DNA of 64,000 bases from Planctomycetota bacterium (GTDB taxonomy: Bacteria; Planctomycetota; Phycisphaerae; WQYP01): NCBI GenBank assembly GCA_021800165.1, contig JAJYZF010000013.1, forward strand, positions 1-64,000. Direction: 5' to 3'. Of this stretch, positions 39,154 through 49,113 are shown one piece after another. The stretch's first letter is position 1. The number at the start of each line of letters is the position of its first letter. Position numbers and translations under genes: made by a program. The notes under the pieces were generated by a model that was not told the origin of the DNA, searched no databases, and saw nothing but the letters and a program-made list of their open reading frames with translations.

Positions 39154-41586
39154 CTATGGCATGGCAAAGGTTGCCGATTCTCCCGCAGCCAGGGCCAGGT
39201 CTTTGACGGCATCCTTATACCGCACGATCCAGCGACCGGCTTGCCTGGCCCGCAGGGTGGCGCTAACCAAAGCCCCCTTGCCCCAGGCCAGATCCACCTC
39301 CACGCCGCCACGGGCCACCAAACCGCGTACCTGGCCCTGCGGCCAAACCGGCGGTAGGGCCGGCAGCAGCAGCAATTCGCCGGTGTGGCTTTGCACCAGC
39401 ATTTCCGCCATGCACGCGGAAAAAGCGAAGTTGCCATCGATTTGAAACGGTGGATGGGCATCCAATAAATTCGCGTACAGGCCGCCCTTGCTGTTGGAAT
39501 AATCGGTCTCGTTGGTATCCACCAGCGTCATCAGGCGGCGAATTATGGCATACACGTGCGGACCGTCTTGCAGCCTGGCCCATACGTTCATTTTCCAACC
39601 CAGCGACCATCCCGTTCCGCCGTCGCCGCGAATGGCCAAAGATTGTCTGGCCGCGGCCGCCAGGTCCGGCGTACCATGCGGGGTGATCTGTGCGCCGGGA
39701 AAGAGGCCATAAAGATGGGAAATGTGGCGATGATGCACTTCCTGTTCCTGAAAATCTTCCGACCATTCCTGCAGGCGGCCGCCCGCACCGATGCGCGGCT
39801 TAAGCAGGCGGCCCCGGGCCGCGGCCAACTGCCGGGCCAACGGTTCATCCACCCCTAAAATTTCCGCAGTCGCCAGGCAATTGCTGAAAAGATCCCACAC
39901 GATGGCCATATCCATGGTGCTGCCGACGCTGGTTGCGGCGGGTCCGGCGGGAGTCATGAACATTAATTCCGGCGAGGTCGAAGGCGCGGTAACCAGATGG
40001 CCGCTGGAATCTTCCACGAGGAAATCAAGAAAAAATTCCGCCGCGCCTTTCATATAAGGCCACGCCCGCTGCGCCAAAAATTCCTTATCGCCCGTGTATT
40101 GATAATGCTCCCACAAATGGCGGCATAACCACGCCCCGCCCATGGGCCAGTTAATACAAACCGGGTTATGGATGCCATCGCCCGGGGGGGCGGTTTGCCG
40201 CCACAGGTCCGCATTATGATGGGCGACCCAGCCGCGGCAGCCATAGTTTATTTCCGCGGTGCGTCGGCCATTTTCCACCAAACCTTCAATAAGATCAAAA
40301 AGCGGTTGATGGCACTCCGAAAGATTACAGTTCTCGGCCGGCCAGTAATTCATCTCGGTGTTGATGTTGAGGGTCCAGTTGCAACTCCATGGCGGCCGCA
40401 CGCGGTCATTCCAGATTCCTTGAAGATTGGCCGGTTGCCCGCCCGCCCGGGACGAACTAATCAGCAGGTAACGTCCGAATTGAAACAGCAGCACGGCCAA
40501 TCCTGGATCGTCGCTTTGGGCAAACCGCCGCAACCTTTCATCCGTGGGTAGTGCCACCGTCTCCACTCGGTTCGCCGCCGATAGCGTAGCCTCCGGACCA
40601 CGCGCATCGGCACCGCGGCCGATGGTCAGGCTAACCCGATCAAAGAGTCTCTGATAATCCTGCACATGCCGCTGCCGCAGTTCGCGGTAGGATAGTGCCG
40701 CCGCAGCGCTTAGACACCGCGCCGCTTCCACGGAAGGATCGCGCCCATCCCGGCCCGGCGAACGCTTGAATCCATTGAAACTGGTAGCCGCGGAAAAAAG
40801 CAGGGTCAGTTCATTGGCCCGCTCCACCGTTAGTTCCCTGTTCCCGCAAGCCACCAGGCCCCGGTCCGCCACGGCCATGAGCCGCGCATCGAAAGTCATG
40901 CCCTCGGGATTGGGGCCATCATCGTAAATCACGGCACCTTTGGTTTTAATTCGCTCCGGGTCCAGACCATCCATATAACTGGGTTCCACATGGGCCGGGC
41001 AACGACCGCGCATCACCAACAGGCCATTTTCCGATCGCACCTGAAACCGCAGCGGGCTGGTCAACGTGGCATTAATGAATATGGCTTCGGGCCGGTCACA
41101 GGTCAGATGAATGACCAACACCTGATCGGGAAAACTGATGAAAGCCTCACGCGTCCACCAAGCCCCATCATGGCGGAATTGGACTCGAGCGATGGCCGTG
41201 CGCAAATCCAATTCCCTTCGGTACTCGGCCACGTCGCCGGTTGAGGGCCAGTGCAAATGCAAATCACCCAGAGGCAGGTAAGACTGGTTAAACGGCCCCT
41301 GCATCTTTTTACACAAGGCGTCCGCCCGGATAAAGTCCCGCGCAAAAAGGGCCTGCCGCAGCTCCGGCAACACGGCTCTGGCGTGCGGATTGTTGCAATC
41401 TTTAGGCCCGCCGGACCAAAGCGTGCTTTCGTTAAGCTGGAGGCGTTCGCGATGGACCTGACCAAAGACCATCGCCCCCAGGCGGCCATTGCCCAGGGGC
41501 AGGGCCTGCGTCCAGGCGTTGGCGGGCTGGCGGTAAAAAAGTTTTAAGTCGCTTGGGTCTGACAACCAGAACATATTCTTCTCCAT
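39154..41586 (-). CDS. GH95-family alpha-L-fucosidase-like protein
   Basis: ALPLGNGRLGAMVFG, LNESTLWSGGPKDCNNP, NINTEMNYWPAENCNLSE. Confidence 0.9.
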   Translation of the reverse strand: MEKNMFWLSDPSDLKLFYRQPANAWTQALPLGNGRLGAMVFGQVHRERLQLNESTLWSGGPKDCNNPHARAVLPELRQALFARDFIRADALCKKMQGPFNQSYLPLGDLHLHWPSTGDVAEYRRELDLRTAIARVQFRHDGAWWTREAFISFPDQVLVIHLTCDRPEAIFINATLTSPLRFQVRSENGLLVMRGRCPAHVEPSYMDGLDPERIKTKGAVIYDDGPNPEGMTFDARLMAVADRGLVACGNRELTVERANELTLLFSAATSFNGFKRSPGRDGRDPSVEAARCLSAAAALSYRELRQRHVQDYQRLFDRVSLTIGRGADARGPEATLSAANRVETVALPTDERLRRFAQSDDPGLAVLLFQFGRYLLISSSRAGGQPANLQGIWNDRVRPPWSCNWTLNINTEMNYWPAENCNLSECHQPLFDLIEGLVENGRRTAEINYGCRGWVAHHNADLWRQTAPPGDGIHNPVCINWPMGGAWLCRHLWEHYQYTGDKEFLAQRAWPYMKGAAEFFLDFLVEDSSGHLVTAPSTSPELMFMTPAGPAATSVGSTMDMAIVWDLFSNCLATAEILGVDEPLARQLAAARGRLLKPRIGAGGRLQEWSEDFQEQEVHHRHISHLYGLFPGAQITPHGTPDLAAAARQSLAIRGDGGTGWSLGWKMNVWARLQDGPHVYAIIRRLMTLVDTNETDYSNSKGGLYANLLDAHPPFQIDGNFAFSACMAEMLVQSHTGELLLLPALPPVWPQGQVRGLVARGGVEVDLAWGKGALVSATLRARQAGRWIVRYKDAVKDLALAAGESATFAMP

Positions 41587-41604
41587 ATCATTGGGCACAC
41601 TTAC

Positions 41605-43044
41605 CTATGGGGTAGCCCCCGGTGCAATTGATTCTGGTAACACCGTGGCTGCGGGAAGGTCCTTATAGACGCCTTTTTTCCAGGCGCGATAAATCAGGTA
41701 AAAGCCGATGGCGGAAGTCCCCTGGATGACCGCCGGCCAAAGAAAACAGTATTGATAGTTATGCACTTTATCCAGCATAAAACCCGCCAAAGGTCCCAGA
41801 ATCATACAAAACACCGACTGCGCCAACGCACTGGCGGAGCAAAATTGGCCCAACTTGACTTTGGGGTACACTTCCACGGTCAGCACGCCAATGGCAATGC
41901 CAAAGGCGGCAATGAAAAGATTAATCGCGATCAGGAATATCAACATCGTGGCTTCGTTGTGCAGAAAGAAAAACGCCCCAAGATTGGATAGCGCCCATAA
42001 TCCCATGGCCACGGGAACGGAGCGCACCGCTCCGACACGGTCCAGTAAAGATCCAATCGGGTAGGCTACTACCGCCACCACCATGGGTGGAATCGCCAGA
42101 ATATGGCCGATGGTCTTAAATTTCAGATGCATCTGGGAATGGTAAAAGAGAATCAAAAATCCCCCAGCCGCATTGCCCAGTTGGTACAACATCAGCGTGC
42201 CGAAGACCAGCAGGTAACGACGTTGCGAAAAACAGTCCGTGAAATAGCCGCCCACGGCTTGAATGAAATTAACAATCGGATTCGCGGCACTCCGGGGCGG
42301 AGCGGGCGGGTAGTCGCCCTCTTTCACCTGCCACACCGTCACCAGATAAATCACCCCAAAAACCACGGCCACGCCCGCGAAAAGTTCTTTCATATAGTGG
42401 CCGGCGTATTGCAATAAAAAGTAGTTCCAGATCACCGTGGCCAAAGTAGATATAACCTTCCCCAGCGCATAAAAGCGGCTCAACACCGGCTCGGGCACCA
42501 CGTCCCAATAGTAATAACTGAAAATCGCCAGCAGCGTGGAATTAAAGGCATTAAAGCCCAGCAAAATAACGCCCAGGAACACGCAAAAACCCAGGGTTTC
42601 ATGGGCGAGAAAAAGATGGTGAATCCAGGAAACCCCCTGGGCCGCGTGAAAAAAATCGGGCGCCCATGGAATCAAAGCCAGGAAAATGGCACACGGCGGC
42701 GTGGCCAGTGCCAAAAACGGCCGCCGCCGACCATAGCGCGTCCGCGTGCGGTCCGACCAGGTGCTGACCACTGGATTGATCCACATAGTCAGCGGCCCCA
42801 ACACCGTACCCATTACCGACATCTCCGTGTTGGACAGGCCGTTGTTCTTCATGATCACCGGCAGCAATCCCTGCACCTGTTCCATCAGCATCAGGATCAG
42901 GTCATTCCACATCAGAAAAAAAAACAGCACGAAGATCGCCGCTTTGGTGTAACGCAGCGTACCGACGGTGAAAATTTTGCCGGTGATAGCGGTATCCATC
43001 GGCGCATCGCCCGGCAACGGCATCTCCGGAGTGGGGTCAGACAT
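41605..43044 (-). CDS. MFS / GPH-like sugar transporter
   Basis: about 12 hydrophobic segments; SDRTRTRYGRRRPFLA loop. Confidence 0.8.
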   Translation of the reverse strand: MSDPTPEMPLPGDAPMDTAITGKIFTVGTLRYTKAAIFVLFFFLMWNDLILMLMEQVQGLLPVIMKNNGLSNTEMSVMGTVLGPLTMWINPVVSTWSDRTRTRYGRRRPFLALATPPCAIFLALIPWAPDFFHAAQGVSWIHHLFLAHETLGFCVFLGVILLGFNAFNSTLLAIFSYYYWDVVPEPVLSRFYALGKVISTLATVIWNYFLLQYAGHYMKELFAGVAVVFGVIYLVTVWQVKEGDYPPAPPRSAANPIVNFIQAVGGYFTDCFSQRRYLLVFGTLMLYQLGNAAGGFLILFYHSQMHLKFKTIGHILAIPPMVVAVVAYPIGSLLDRVGAVRSVPVAMGLWALSNLGAFFFLHNEATMLIFLIAINLFIAAFGIAIGVLTVEVYPKVKLGQFCSASALAQSVFCMILGPLAGFMLDKVHNYQYCFLWPAVIQGTSAIGFYLIYRAWKKGVYKDLPAATVLPESIAPGATP

Positions 43045-43434
43045 GTTATTCCTTCATCACCTCGCCCGCCTCGGCTGGCCAATCGCCGGACCCAACGGAC
43101 CAACGCGATATGATCACCTCAACAACACCGCCTGACAAGAGCGCTTCGACGGGGCGGCAATGACGGCTCCAGTCATCGTCGGCCCGCACTTGCCCGCCCG
43201 GCTCTCGGCCGCCCGAAACAGCCGCGGGGCTCAATTTCACCCGCCCCCTGCCGCAGCGCGCCAGGCCAACGTCCGAGAATAAAATTTTCCGCCTCGCGGC
43301 ACATTTTTAAGATGAATTGTGGAATGAAGGTTGATCTTTTGCGCCATTTCACCCGATGATAACAGCACGAATATTGTTTGTGCACGCTCGGATGAAAACC
43401 GATGCCGGACTTCTACGGAGGTGGTACATTGTCT

Positions 43435-44130
43435 ATGGAATTATCTACTGATCAACCTAAATTCGATTCATTGTCGGTACCATCGCAAAGTGCGCGCGGC
43501 CTGTACGAACGCGGCGAGGAGTTCCTCTTCGGCATCGGCCACTGCCGCCAGGACTTCGACGAAGCCCGCGAATGTTTTGAGGATGCCGCCAAGCTCGGCC
43601 TGGGCCGGGCCTACTGGCGTCTGGGCTGGATGCGGTTCCGCGGGCAGGGCTGCCCCAAAAATCCGTTGGGCGGTGTGGGTATCTGGCAGGCCGGGGCCAA
43701 AATGGGCGATCGCTTCTGCTGGGGCGAACTGGGGGCGGCATTTACCGCCTCGAAAGATCCGGTCAACGCCCGGGCCGCCTGGCGGGAATTTTTTGAATCC
43801 GCCGAAATCTATGATGAACAGGAAGAAGAACTGGAGATCGGCTGGCTGGTCTGCCGCTACATCGACGGCCACCTGCGCAGCGGGTTGCCCCTGGATTTTC
43901 TCTCCGGCATCAAGTGTTTTCAAACCGAAGCCCGACACGGCGCGGAAGAAGCTATCGCCACCTGTCGTCGCAAACTCGGTGCCGCTGTGGAAAATGACCA
44001 GGTGTTTAAGATTGCCACCGGGGCGTTGGAATTTTTGGATAAAATCACTGTCCGCAAGCCACGCCGTGGCCCGGAATTGCCCCAGCCCGCGCCCGAAGCG
44101 GCAGACGACGAAGTCATCGCGTTTCGGTAG
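43435..44130 (+). CDS. Sel1-like repeat protein
   Basis: DFDEARECFEDAAKLGLGRAYWRLGWMRFRGQG; RBS GGAGGT. Confidence 0.6.
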   Translation: MELSTDQPKFDSLSVPSQSARGLYERGEEFLFGIGHCRQDFDEARECFEDAAKLGLGRAYWRLGWMRFRGQGCPKNPLGGVGIWQAGAKMGDRFCWGELGAAFTASKDPVNARAAWREFFESAEIYDEQEEELEIGWLVCRYIDGHLRSGLPLDFLSGIKCFQTEARHGAEEAIATCRRKLGAAVENDQVFKIATGALEFLDKITVRKPRRGPELPQPAPEAADDEVIAFR

Positions 44131-44297
44131 GCGGCCCCGGCTCCTGCACCCTCACCTGATCATTGCCATCCAGCTTCATGCCCGGATACAATCAGGCCAT
44201 GGTGCCAAAGAGCGGGTCCAACCTGTTGCGGCGGGCTGATTATAGCCCGCCACCGCCGGCTGCCATAGCAATGGTCTCATTCAAGGCGTAAACCTTC

Positions 44298-45023
44298 ATG
44301 ACCCGTGAAAACGCTTTTCCCGTTATCGGCACACCGCCGGCCCAGCCCACCAAACCCCTTATTTTCCCCACGCCAAGTCTTATCGTCGCCTTGCTGTGTA
44401 CCGGCCTCTCTCTGCTGATAGCATCAGCGGGATGGCAATGGGGAGCCGTACCATCCCCAACCGGATGGTGGACGCGCACCTGGCTGTATCTGAATTTGGC
44501 CATGGGCTGTTTGTGGTTCTTAATCTGGCCGGCGCTGGCGCTGCGGCCCCGGGCGGCCCGCTCTTTCAAGTCGCTGCTCATCGGTGGGTTGGGAATAGCC
44601 GTCGGCAGCCTTCCGGCGCTATGGCTGGCCTTCTATTTTGCCTCACCTGCGGCCGGGCTACTGGCGCAATGCCTGGGCATGCAACTTTGCTGGGGGCTTT
44701 TCGCGTTTGGCATTCTCTCCATGGCCGCGCGGTACCGCGACAGCGGAGCTTTAGCGTCAGGAATATTAAGTTTTTTGTATGTCATGGGGCCGCTGGCGTG
44801 GTATCTGGCGGCAGAGTTCACGCAGATATCACCGGTATGGGCGGGCTTGGCCCCGGCCCTGGATATTTTTTCCGCCGCCAAGAGTACCCAGGGCTTTGCC
44901 TTGCTCTGGGCCATCGGTTTTGGCGTCATTGGACTGGTGCTAACCGGGTGGGTGTTGTGCTTTCCCGGCGTGCCAACCGCTTTGCATACCCGCCCCACCA
45001 GCCCGCCGCGCACCGACCGTTAA
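44298..45023 (+). CDS. hypothetical membrane protein
   Basis: multiple hydrophobic helices. Confidence 0.6.
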   Translation: MTRENAFPVIGTPPAQPTKPLIFPTPSLIVALLCTGLSLLIASAGWQWGAVPSPTGWWTRTWLYLNLAMGCLWFLIWPALALRPRAARSFKSLLIGGLGIAVGSLPALWLAFYFASPAAGLLAQCLGMQLCWGLFAFGILSMAARYRDSGALASGILSFLYVMGPLAWYLAAEFTQISPVWAGLAPALDIFSAAKSTQGFALLWAIGFGVIGLVLTGWVLCFPGVPTALHTRPTSPPRTDR

Positions 45024-45117
45024 GGGGTGCATAGTTCCGCGCGATAGCGTATACTCCCATGCAGGCAACGCGGGCCTCGCAACCGGTTCCAGATCGAGCG
45101 AAACACGGGATACCCTC

Positions 45118-45672
45118 ATGAAGATTTATACCCGTCAGGGTGATCAGGGCCAAACCGGCCTTTTTGATGGCACACGTGTATCCAAAGACCACTGGCGCAT
45201 TGAAACGTACGGCACCGTCGATGAACTCAACAGCACGCTGGGCCTGGCCGCCGCCCACTGCGCCGTGCCGGATCTGCAAGCGCTGCTGCTTAAAATTCAA
45301 CACCAGCTTTTTGATCTCGGTGCCGATCTGGCAACACCCGCCGACAGCCCCAACGCCCACCGGGTGCGCCGCATAGCAGCCGCCGATACCGAATTTCTGG
45401 AAAAGCACATCGATCTTACCACGGCGCGGCTAACGCCCCTGCGGGAGTTTGTACTGCCCGGCGGAACCATCCTGGCAGCCCAACTCCACGTGGCCCGCAC
45501 CGTATGCCGCCGGGCGGAGCGCCGCCTGGTCACACTGATGCAGCATGAAAAACTCACCCCCCAGCCGCTGATTTATCTCAACCGGTTGAGCGACTTGCTT
45601 TTCACTCTGGCCCGATTGGCCAATCATCTGGAAAACAAAATGGATGTTCCCTGGCGGCCGACCGAGCCATAA
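45118..45672 (+). CDS. pduO: cob(I)alamin adenosyltransferase, PduO type
   Basis: KIYTRQGDQGQTGLFDG...GTVDELNSTLGLA...DLGADLATP. Confidence 0.95.
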   Translation: MKIYTRQGDQGQTGLFDGTRVSKDHWRIETYGTVDELNSTLGLAAAHCAVPDLQALLLKIQHQLFDLGADLATPADSPNAHRVRRIAAADTEFLEKHIDLTTARLTPLREFVLPGGTILAAQLHVARTVCRRAERRLVTLMQHEKLTPQPLIYLNRLSDLLFTLARLANHLENKMDVPWRPTEP

Positions 45673-45673
45673 A

Positions 45674-46897
45674 TCAGTGCTCTCCCACCGCAACGGCCAT
45701 TGGTCGCGCCGCGGCAAATTCCACCGCAAAGGGATAAATCGCCTGATAAATGCGCCGCCCCCCCACCACCACCGCCAGCCGCCCCTGCCAGCGCAACATC
45801 ACGCGGGCCGGCTTAATCTTAAATTTGGGAATGGCGCTTAGTTCAGTCGGCAATTCATAGCCCGCCGCTCCCGAGACCGGATTTTCCGCCTTGGCCATCG
45901 CCGATACCACCAGCGGCTGGGCCGAACACCACGGGATATCCTCCACCAACTGCGAACCCGAGCGCAACAAATCGCTCACAAAGAGTGTTTGCCGATGGCA
46001 ACTCATTTCCAAAACAATTTGTTCCACCCTCATGCTGCGCCGAAACCGCTGCACCAGACGAACCTCCACGGTTTGCCCCATTTTTGGCCGGGCATGGTTG
46101 ATGGTTACCACTGGTTCATGGAGCCGTCCGAAAATCCACAGCCACCGCAGACTCATTACCAGCGGTACCAAGGCCAGCACCACACCAACCACCAAACCCA
46201 CCACCGCCAGAAATTGATAGTGTCGGCCGGCCATGACAAAGTATTGTCCGAAAGTCAGGGCCATCACCGCCAACCATGCCAGCAACACCCCCAGCCAAAA
46301 GCCCAGCTCTCCGCCGATCGTATGCCGCGGTTGCAATTCAAACCATCCCTCCGCACTCGGTTGCATATTCGCATTTGGATTCGGACCAATTAACGGTGCC
46401 AGCACGGTACGCCCGGCCCACAGCACCACCAGGGCCATCATCACCGGCACCAGCACCATCCAATAGAAGGCAAAAGAAAAAGGCCGTGCCAAAAGAGTCT
46501 CCTGCGGATCTTGCGGGTTGTACCAAACCCGCACCCTGGCCCCGATCGGATAACGGCGGAGAATGGCCGCGGCCCATTGCCTGGTCCCCACCCGCCCATG
46601 ACCATGGATGGCATGACCGCTGTAAACCTTCCCCCCCACCGCATATTGATACGTCAATCGCGGCTGGTAATACCAAAAGCCATTGGACTTGATGGTATTG
46701 ATCCGGGAGGTCACAATTCTCCCCGGCACCGCCTGATACGTATGATCCACGCGCCATTGTCTGCCGATGCCATAGATGCCCCCCGCCACAATCACCAGCA
46801 ACACCACCCCCACGCCCCAGAGCACAATGCGGGCGGTGCGCTTAAGCAATACCCTCCGATCTGTTGTGGGCTGGGTCACTGCGGCTCCTGAAGACAC
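45674..46897 (-). CDS. DUF3592-type membrane protein
   Basis: YQPRLTYQYAVGGKVYSG...YPIGARVRVWYNPQDPQETLL. Confidence 0.75.
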   Translation of the reverse strand: MSSGAAVTQPTTDRRVLLKRTARIVLWGVGVVLLVIVAGGIYGIGRQWRVDHTYQAVPGRIVTSRINTIKSNGFWYYQPRLTYQYAVGGKVYSGHAIHGHGRVGTRQWAAAILRRYPIGARVRVWYNPQDPQETLLARPFSFAFYWMVLVPVMMALVVLWAGRTVLAPLIGPNPNANMQPSAEGWFELQPRHTIGGELGFWLGVLLAWLAVMALTFGQYFVMAGRHYQFLAVVGLVVGVVLALVPLVMSLRWLWIFGRLHEPVVTINHARPKMGQTVEVRLVQRFRRSMRVEQIVLEMSCHRQTLFVSDLLRSGSQLVEDIPWCSAQPLVVSAMAKAENPVSGAAGYELPTELSAIPKFKIKPARVMLRWQGRLAVVVGGRRIYQAIYPFAVEFAAARPMAVAVGEH

Positions 46898-47103
46898 GCC
46901 AAAGCACGGCGCAAATATCCATCCGCCGCCGCTACGCTACCTGGCGGCAACGTCCATAAGCCGCGACGATGGACACCCTGTTGATGGCACCGTCGCCACC
47001 GCTGGGCGTAGGGTAATCTTCGTCGAATCCAGGCCCAAACGCCAGCGCGTCCCGCCCGCCGTTGCCCATATACCCAAAGCCGCGTTCCTATCGTCTTAGA
47101 CTT

Positions 47104-47934
47104 TTATATTCTGGTCTCCTCGGCCATACGCCGCACCGCGCCGTCGCTGTACACCAGCGGAAAATGCGCCCCTTCAATGACCGTGCCCACTCCCGCCTGA
47201 GCTTGGGCGATAAATGGCTCCATCGGATGGTTGACCACCTTGCAATACACACTGCGTTCATTCATATAATGCAGGGCAATGGCCCGTCGAGGCCTCCCGC
47301 TGCGGTTGGCATGGGAACCATGCCAGGTCAACGAATGGTGGAGGTGCATATTCCCCTTTTTAACAGGACACAGCCGCACTTCCAGGGTGTGGCCCTGAAA
47401 AGTTTTGGGCATGGCCTCAAAAGATTTAATCTGATGGAGAAACTCGATGGTGTTGCCCCATTGATGCGAACCCGGAATCATCGACATACATCCGTTATCC
47501 ACATCCGCATCATCCAGCGCAATCCAAGCCGTAACCTGCTGATCCTTGGGGGTTAAGCAGGGCCAATAGGGGCTGTCCTGATGCCACATATTCACGCCCC
47601 CGGTACTCACCGGCTTGTATTGAATCTGGTCATGCCATAGCCGCAGTTGCTTACCCTCAAGCACCTGCTTCACCGCTTCCACCACGGGCGGATGAAACAC
47701 CAACTGGCGAAACAGCTCCGACGCCTCCCAGATATTCACCACCTGCCATACCGGGGCCTCCGCCTTATTTAAGTTGCTGATGCTTACGGGTTGCGGCGTA
47801 CCGGGTTTGTCCTTATCCGCCAGCACACGCAGCACTTCCTGGGCCAGTGCGTCCGCCTGCGCTTCGGAAATAACCTTGCCTCCATTGACAAACCCATTGC
47901 TGCGAAAATCCTCTACCTGCTCTGTGGTAAGCAT
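47104..47934 (-). CDS. PhyH-family dioxygenase
   Basis: NMWHQDSPYWPCLTPKDQQVTAWIALDDADVDNGCMSMIPGSHQWG. Confidence 0.9.
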   Translation of the reverse strand: MLTTEQVEDFRSNGFVNGGKVISEAQADALAQEVLRVLADKDKPGTPQPVSISNLNKAEAPVWQVVNIWEASELFRQLVFHPPVVEAVKQVLEGKQLRLWHDQIQYKPVSTGGVNMWHQDSPYWPCLTPKDQQVTAWIALDDADVDNGCMSMIPGSHQWGNTIEFLHQIKSFEAMPKTFQGHTLEVRLCPVKKGNMHLHHSLTWHGSHANRSGRPRRAIALHYMNERSVYCKVVNHPMEPFIAQAQAGVGTVIEGAHFPLVYSDGAVRRMAEETRI

Positions 47935-48104
47935 TGCAAAACTCCTGGTTCCAGGCCCGCGGGCCTTTCGGGTATCTCCGGCCCGCCCGGGACCGCCGAC
48001 ATCCACTGCCGCCGTAAAAATCCCCGCCGCGCCATACCCCTTCATTCTGCCACCCGCAGCCACGCCACTCCATAGCCCCGGGGATCATCTGTTGGCTCCG
48101 CGGA

Positions 48105-49022
48105 TCATCGCCGCTTTGCCTGTTCCGCACGACCCGCCAGCGCCATGCGCCGATATTCCGTCGGCGGCAAACCATCCAGCCGCGTAAAGGCCCGCGAAAA
48201 CTGAAACACATCCGCAAAACCCAACTCCCTGGCCACCTCTTTCACCGACATTCCCACATTCCCAAGCAACTGCCGGGCCTTTTCCATCCGGCGCTGCTGC
48301 TGATATTCCCGGGGCGAATACCCGGTCCACCGCCGAAAGACACGGTTAAAATGGGCCCGCGAAAGTCCCGCCAACGCCGCCAACGCGTTAAGATCCGCCC
48401 GCTCCGCAAGATGATGGTCGAACCAGTTGAGTACCGGCTGCATGCGTACCGCCAGAACCACATCGCCGCCGGTACCGCCGGAGTCCGGCCGGGTTAAAAG
48501 CCGCCACAAAATATCCAGCAGCGTCATCCGCGCTTCCAACCTGCCCAGAGGCGTGGACGCGGCGTGGGCCTGCACCACCCGCTCAAACAACCTCATCAAC
48601 GGATTCACCCGCGACAGACGGATGTTCCCAGGCACGGTCAGACCCCCCTCCAGCAGTACCGCGTAAGGCCGGCGCTGATCAATGCGTGATCCACCCGGGC
48701 AGGCTTGCCGCCCGAAATCAAAGTGCACCGCGATATGCTCGCACGGCCTTTCATCGGTTGAATGCAACCGATGCGGTTGAAACGGTGGAATTAAAAATAG
48801 CGACCCCGGCCCAAAATCGACCACCCCAGCGGAGGTCTCAAAGCGCCCCTGGCCGCCCAGCAGCAGCACAAACTCATAATCAAAAATAATCCGCCAGTCC
48901 ACATGCAACGGCCCCGCCAGCCGATGCGCTATGCGAATCAGTGGATTCACACGCTCCAGCGGTACCGGAATTAAACGCTGCGGACGCAATTTGCCAAATG
49001 GTGCCGTTCGCTCAATCGCCAT
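48105..49022 (-). CDS. AraC-family transcriptional regulator
   Basis: LAGLSRAHFNRVFRRWTGYSPREYQQQRRMEKARQLL...FADVFQFSRAF. Confidence 0.9.
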   Translation of the reverse strand: MAIERTAPFGKLRPQRLIPVPLERVNPLIRIAHRLAGPLHVDWRIIFDYEFVLLLGGQGRFETSAGVVDFGPGSLFLIPPFQPHRLHSTDERPCEHIAVHFDFGRQACPGGSRIDQRRPYAVLLEGGLTVPGNIRLSRVNPLMRLFERVVQAHAASTPLGRLEARMTLLDILWRLLTRPDSGGTGGDVVLAVRMQPVLNWFDHHLAERADLNALAALAGLSRAHFNRVFRRWTGYSPREYQQQRRMEKARQLLGNVGMSVKEVARELGFADVFQFSRAFTRLDGLPPTEYRRMALAGRAEQAKRR

Positions 49023-49113
49023 CAACTTCATCAACCAACTCCAATCTCCCAACCCCGCTCCCGCTGCGCCATTTGTGCCTCCCAGCCGCGCCGGGATGCT
49101 CCGGCCATCGCCG

